Positions 59,453 through 64,000 of a stretch of DNA of 64,000 bases are shown piece after piece. The notes below the pieces were generated by a model. That model saw nothing but the letters and a program-made list of their open reading frames with translations, searched no databases and was not told where the DNA came from. Numbering within the stretch: the stretch's first letter is position 1; every line of letters begins with the position of its first letter. The translations under genes were made by a program, and so were the position numbers. Source of the stretch: Nemophila menziesii (Eukaryota; Streptophyta; Magnoliopsida; Boraginales; Hydrophyllaceae); the NCBI GenBank assembly GCA_029959085.1, contig JARWIR010000043.1, positions 2,356,001 to 2,420,000 on the forward strand, written 5' to 3'.

Positions 59453-60992
59453 ACACCAAGGTGAGTGATTAAGTACCAAGGTGAGAGAATAAAATTCTAG
59501 AGACCAAGAGAATGAGATTATGACCATAACCAACTGGAAAAATGTGTTAAAGAGATACCCAAAGAGTTGGGACAGAGATTTGAGGAAATACGCTTTCAGA
59601 CGACCACACGCACCCATGGACATGATACGGGTGATTAAAATAGGATTAGTTCTCGTGTTGTCAAAATGGGCTGACAAACCCTATATTTTATAGATTGAGT
59701 GAGGCCTAAAAACTAGTTGGAGTTTGGTGAATGGTGGTGGAGTGATCTCGTGACCAGCTTTTCTTATAAATCGTGATTGTTTACGATAGAGATGGCTATT
59801 GTTGGTTTAGAATTGGGGTTAGTTTGGTTGCAAATGCAGAAGCTGGTTGTTTAGAGGTCGCACCTCTTTCGATATTTTGTAGCCACAATAAGTTTTTTAC
59901 TCAAGTTAACCTCATTTTGTTCGATTTGATCTCTTTTTTCTTCCAAGATCCATCTTGTTGGTCGTCGTCCTCTTGGTTGGTTAGACGTGACTCTAATGTT
60001 TTTCTAGTCAGAAATTATGTGTTATGGGTTGGTTTTGAAGAAATTTCTCATTATTGATATTTGGATGGAGTACGATTAACTTTTTTTTAAATGAAAATAG
60101 AAAAATGAAAGCACATATAACATGATCAGGGGTGGCATACTACGTCCATAAACAAATGAAACACAATAAGAATTAAAGACAAAATACAAACACGCACGCA
60201 CTCCAGGGAGACCATATATTATGCAAAGCACTCAACCAGAAATTTAATGTTATCCTAAAGGCTATATTTTGATTGATGATTGGTGACAAAACAATACATC
60301 TTGAACATGCCTGAATTTACGACGAAACCGAGATTAATAGTTTAATTTACAAGTTCAAGGAAGCCTGGAGATGATAGAAGAGGAGAGATAAAGAGAAGAA
60401 GATATCATAATTTGAGAAGAAGATGATGCTTGGAGCTTACAATAAGATAAGTTCTTAGAAGCTCAAGAATGGAATCTTGGAAGATGAAGGGTTGTTGATA
60501 TGAGCTAAGAATAAGATGATGCTAAGAAGAAAAAGGCGTGATTGGATAAAGAAGAAGATAAAATGGAGAGAGATGGGAGATTGGAAACATAAAACCCGAT
60601 CTCCATAAACCTCGACTAGGCAAAAGGCCAAAATGCATTAGAAATTGGAGTTGAGAAGACCTTAAGATCAAATATCTAGAAATCTATATTAGGCGGAACG
60701 CCTAAACCTGATGAAGATAGAATCTAAGAAGATGGAGACTAGACAACTAGATCTAAAAAAGTTGGATACCCGATGCACTTTATCATCGGATTTGAATATT
60801 CAAATCCAAGTGTATGAACTTCACATTTTGAGCACGTATATCTAACAATGTTAAGGATAACAACTAGAAAGGACACAAATATAGTTGTCAGTGTACTATT
60901 TTCAAGTAGACTTTTGAGCCATATCACCGGATATCCGGCCAGAATACATGGACGTCCGCATGTTCAAAAATCATCCAACTAGAAGGCAACAC
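59453..60992. other. Unassigned spacer
   Basis: A 94-codon plus-strand frame (59773-60057) has no named motif. 60360-60600 is purine-rich with AGAAGAAGAT-type repeats. No supported gene. Confidence 0.3.
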
Positions 60993-62728
60993 TGGTCGCT
61001 CCTAGAGTGTGACACAAATCAACACAAAAGAAGAGAAGCAGCTAACCGCAAGTGTACATGTCATTTCAAGTACTAGATAAGTAAAGTATGGATATTCATC
61101 TCCACATGGATTACGAGGTTATGATTAAGTGTTTAAATAGAAAGTAGAATCGATTGCTAAAACAAGTAAAGGAAATATTTGTTTGGTTTTTTGTATTTAT
61201 AAGCTAGACGCAAGAAATTAAGTTTAAAGATAGACTAAATTAAACTATGAATTAACTTAAAGAGATTACTTAAATGGGAGATACTTGATTCTCGACAGGG
61301 AATCACCAAAGATCATTAATTCACAATTTATTTCTTGAGGGTAAAACCGGTATTTTGCATTAGCCAGGATTCTAGTGTCTTCCTCAATCCCATCAGGGTA
61401 GAAAGGATGCTAATCTACGGTAATAATGACCTTGTCAAAGTGACATTACAATACTTTCAGTTGATTGCTAGCATAAACCCTGATGACTATGTGGTTAGTT
61501 AAGACTGTCAGGTTCAATAACGCATACCACACGTCTATGTCCTAGTTCTGTATTTAGACCCTTTTCTGGATGATCGCGACAATATGAATAGCCTAAATAC
61601 TATATCCTATATCTGATTAATCAGAGAAGAGATAGTAATTGTTGCAAGAATATAGTCAATGGAAAACAGTACAAGTTAATTTAAATTAAAGCAATCCCAA
61701 ATTAAACAAACTCTGAATTAAAACTAGGGTCTATCCCTTAAATAGCGATTCTCAAGTAAGTTAAAGTTAGCCATAACTAAACTAAAGACGGAAATAACAT
61801 AACAAGACATACATAATAATCAGAATGATTTGGTGCTAAATTGTTGAAGATTAGTCGAAGACCAAAATTCTTCTTTTCTTTTTTTCTTTTTTTCTTCGCT
61901 TCTTCTCTTCTGCTTTCAGACCCACTCTCTCTCAAAATATTGTTTCTAATGTTGTCTCCTGATTTATGAGTCGAATAAGCCTTATATAGAGGTATAACAC
62001 GGACTTGGCCTATATGGGCTTAAGTAAGTGATTAAAAAGGCCCAAATCTGTTTTAATTAATTCGTAACTGCACTGCACCACTTCAGTAAATTAGCCAAAC
62101 TTTTGCATTGTTAGTCCAAATCCACAGATTCCACTTCTCAAATTTCAGTGACTTCAAATTTCAGTGACTTCGAGAATGAATCTTTTTCTCGAAGGATCAG
62201 AAAAAAATGGGTCCGGATCTCCTGCGGGAATGATTTGGAAGATCCAAAACCAAAAATAGTGGTATTTGCTAGCAACAACATAATGGAGGCATTCAATCAA
62301 TATAGATTGATCCGAAATCTGATTCAAATCCAATATAGTACCTATGGGTACATATTTTTCATTTTAAACATAAATTCTTAAACCTAACCGATTGGTCTTG
62401 AAAATGGAAACAAGTGACGACTTTACTTTTCCTCAAACTCCTCCACCTTCACCAAAGTGGTTTCTTTTGCTCTTTCAACGTTTTTTTTTGGACATGAATA
62501 TTCACTTCTTCTCTTCATCTTGATGCCTCCTAGTATCCACATACCTAAGAACTTCACACTAAACAAGCAAAATAACGCACAAAAGCTCTAAAAGTACAAA
62601 TAATTCCAAAATGAAGGAAGATAGTGCATTCTATCAAAATACGATGATAAATCTACTAAAAAAGTCCAATTTAGACCTAAAATGATGCCTCGTTAAGGGA
62701 TTTTTCTATCACAAAACGGGAGACATCA
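60993..62728 (-). repeat. 3' LTR of a minus-strand Athila-like Gypsy (1736 bp)
   Basis: Read on the minus strand, it starts TGATGTCTCCCGTTTTGTGA at 62728 and ends GGAGCGACCA at 60993. A polypurine tract (GAGTTGGGGGTCT) lies immediately upstream at 62729-62741, so this is the 3' LTR and the element body continues to the right. Its end resembles that of the 9.25-10.8 kb LTR (ACACTTGCGG, then CACACTCTA). Confidence 0.82.
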
Positions 62729-64000
62729 AGACCCCCAACTCAAACCTTTGCCGTCCCGATAAAGTAAGAACAAAAGTAGAGGTCTAAGATATGAAGCAAA
62801 TGCAGAATCTAAAGAATGATACCAAATCAAAATTTAAAATAAATCTCATACAGTACAACCTAAGAACTAATGCACACATACACCTATCCAACAAAATCAA
62901 ACACATAGATAATTTCATTCCAAATTAATTTCACAATGCTAGAAGGTCACCCTTGATACTTAGCTTGAGATGGTGGATATAGGGTGTTCATCGATCCTTA
63001 ATTGTTATTGAACGCTCTATTTAACTTACTCCCTATTGGAAAAATTGTTATTCCACTATGTACCCAAGAATCACGAGGTCTTTATGGTATTAGCGTAGGC
63101 TTAGAGACGGTATGGTACATTTGGGTAATGAAATTGATCTTTTGGCTCTCTCCCCACTAGTCTTCAACATATTACCCTAGAGTTTGACTTTACACTCATA
63201 TATGATCTCACTCAACCCACTTGACGCACTAATTTAGCGTCCCCAATTAAACCCAATAATCTTTCAAGGTGATTTTCAAAACTTTCCTTTTTGCCGGTTA
63301 CTTTATTTTCATTTATTTTTTCAATTTCTTCATACTTATTATTTTTTGTAAGATAACCATGACACTCGTTTTGATGTGAGTTGACATGTCTCTTATTTTC
63401 TGTTTTTGACTAACTTTTTTCAAAGACCCTGACAAAGGGTTACAATTAATACATCATCAAAATTGCACACACAATACAAACGCATAAAAATTCTCACCAA
63501 TGTAATCTCCCATGTGATGTCTCCCAAGGTCCAGTGTGTGAAGCAGATAGAGGCGGTGGTGTTGGGTTGCTCGAAGGTCGCTCGAAGTTAGGGCTATGAT
63601 GTCGCTCGGAGTGGTTTGAACAAATCAGAAATGTTGTAGGCGAAGATGGAGGGGCGATGTTGATGGGTTCGAACGAATTAGAAATATTGCAGGCAGAGAG
63701 AGAGGCGTGGTTCGTTGTTGTGTCTGCTCGGAGAGGCAGTGGTGATAAGTTGGGCTCGAGGCGTGGTGTTGTTGGATCATTGCAGGCGTGGCAGGCGGGG
63801 TGGTGTTGATATGATGAACGAGGTTTCTCAGAGGGTGAAGTGGTGGTTGGCTCAAACAAAGAAGGGTTGTGATTTGTGGAAACGGGAGTGAAATAGGAAA
63901 AGAAAAAAGAGAAAATGACACTTAGGGTCTTGAAGACACACCCCTCTTCAAGATACCACCCCCTACTAGAGCCTCTTCTTACTAAATACCTCAGAAACTT
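62729..64000 (-). mobile_element. 3' internal region of the same Gypsy, running off the window
   Basis: After the polypurine tract, 62740-63100 resembles the 3' non-coding region of the 40.9-55.4 kb Gypsy in phrase order (CATTGTGAAATTAATTTGG, GTGTTTGATTTTG on the minus strand). 63494-63921 is GC-richer with short repeats (GAAATGTTGTAGGCG and GAAATATTGCAGGCA). It has overlapping Pro/His-rich minus-strand frames, which I regard as repeat by-products. No coding domain is reached before the window ends. Confidence 0.6.

Noticed and set aside
59773..60057. 94-codon ORF as a gene
   Set aside because: No motif, no promoter signals, no neighbouring exons recognised.
63494..63921. Pro/His-rich ORFs at the right edge
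   Set aside because: Overlapping frames over repetitive GC-rich DNA in an element's non-coding region.

Overview
This window looks like nuclear DNA from a dicot-like flowering plant. It is AT-rich, host genes are few and carry introns with GT-AG borders, and most of the sequence is plant-type retrotransposons (LINEs with RVT_3-type RNase H, Ty1/Copia, Athila-like Ty3/Gypsy) and DNA transposons (hAT, MITEs). The species cannot be named from the sequence. There are no bacterial or organellar gene clusters, rRNA genes, CRISPR arrays, or tRNA genes that I could recognise.

Host genes: two well supported genes and one likely small gene. (1) A dephospho-CoA kinase gene (COAE; three exons, 5450-6487, + strand) encodes the last enzyme of coenzyme A synthesis. 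(2) A heavy-metal-associated isoprenylated plant protein gene (HIPP; three exons, 16122-17394, + strand) has an HMA domain with a CEGC metal site and a C-terminal CSIM prenylation box. (3) A single-exon small protein of 88 residues (38096-38362, + strand) sits behind a well placed TATA box and has no recognised function. Nothing links the three functionally; they are islands in repeats.

Layout. 0-5 kb: a diverged Copia/Sirevirus-like LTR, a LINE RNase H fragment, a Tourist-like MITE with TAA duplications, and a recent 5'-truncated LINE with a 9-bp target-site duplication (TSD). 5-6.5 kb: COAE. 7.9-10.8 kb: a degraded Sirevirus-like LTR beside a minus-strand Gypsy LTR with primer-binding site (PBS) and gag start. 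13-14.5 kb: a decayed second copy of the 3-kb LINE. 16-17.4 kb: HIPP. 18.5 kb: a hAT MITE with a perfect 8-bp TSD. 19.4-25 kb: a decayed LINE abutting a decayed hAT transposase. 26-30.3 kb: a near full-length but broken LINE. 31.4-34.2 kb: Copia gag/pol remnants split by a solo LTR. 36.3-36.9 kb: a large AT-rich inverted repeat. 38.1 kb: the small gene.

39.2-57.3 kb is a three-layer nest. A LINE is split by an Athila-like Gypsy element (40884-55452), whose 5' LTR is in turn split by a complete, young Copia element of Sirevirus type (42089-48917, 5-bp TSD GTACT). Both LTR elements have lost the reverse transcriptase/integrase core. The Gypsy keeps gag plus protease joined to an integrase C-terminal tail. 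The Sirevirus-type element keeps gag and a separate 444-residue ORF resembling the 'putative plant transposon protein' family. Its LTRs are about 99.6% identical by eye and carry GC-rich palindromes just upstream of the TATA box. This compact, apparently recently mobile, pol-less element is the most interesting object in the window. 57.9-59.4 kb is a solo LTR with perfect TSD ACACT, and 61-64 kb is the 3' LTR and 3' internal end of a minus-strand Gypsy running off the window.
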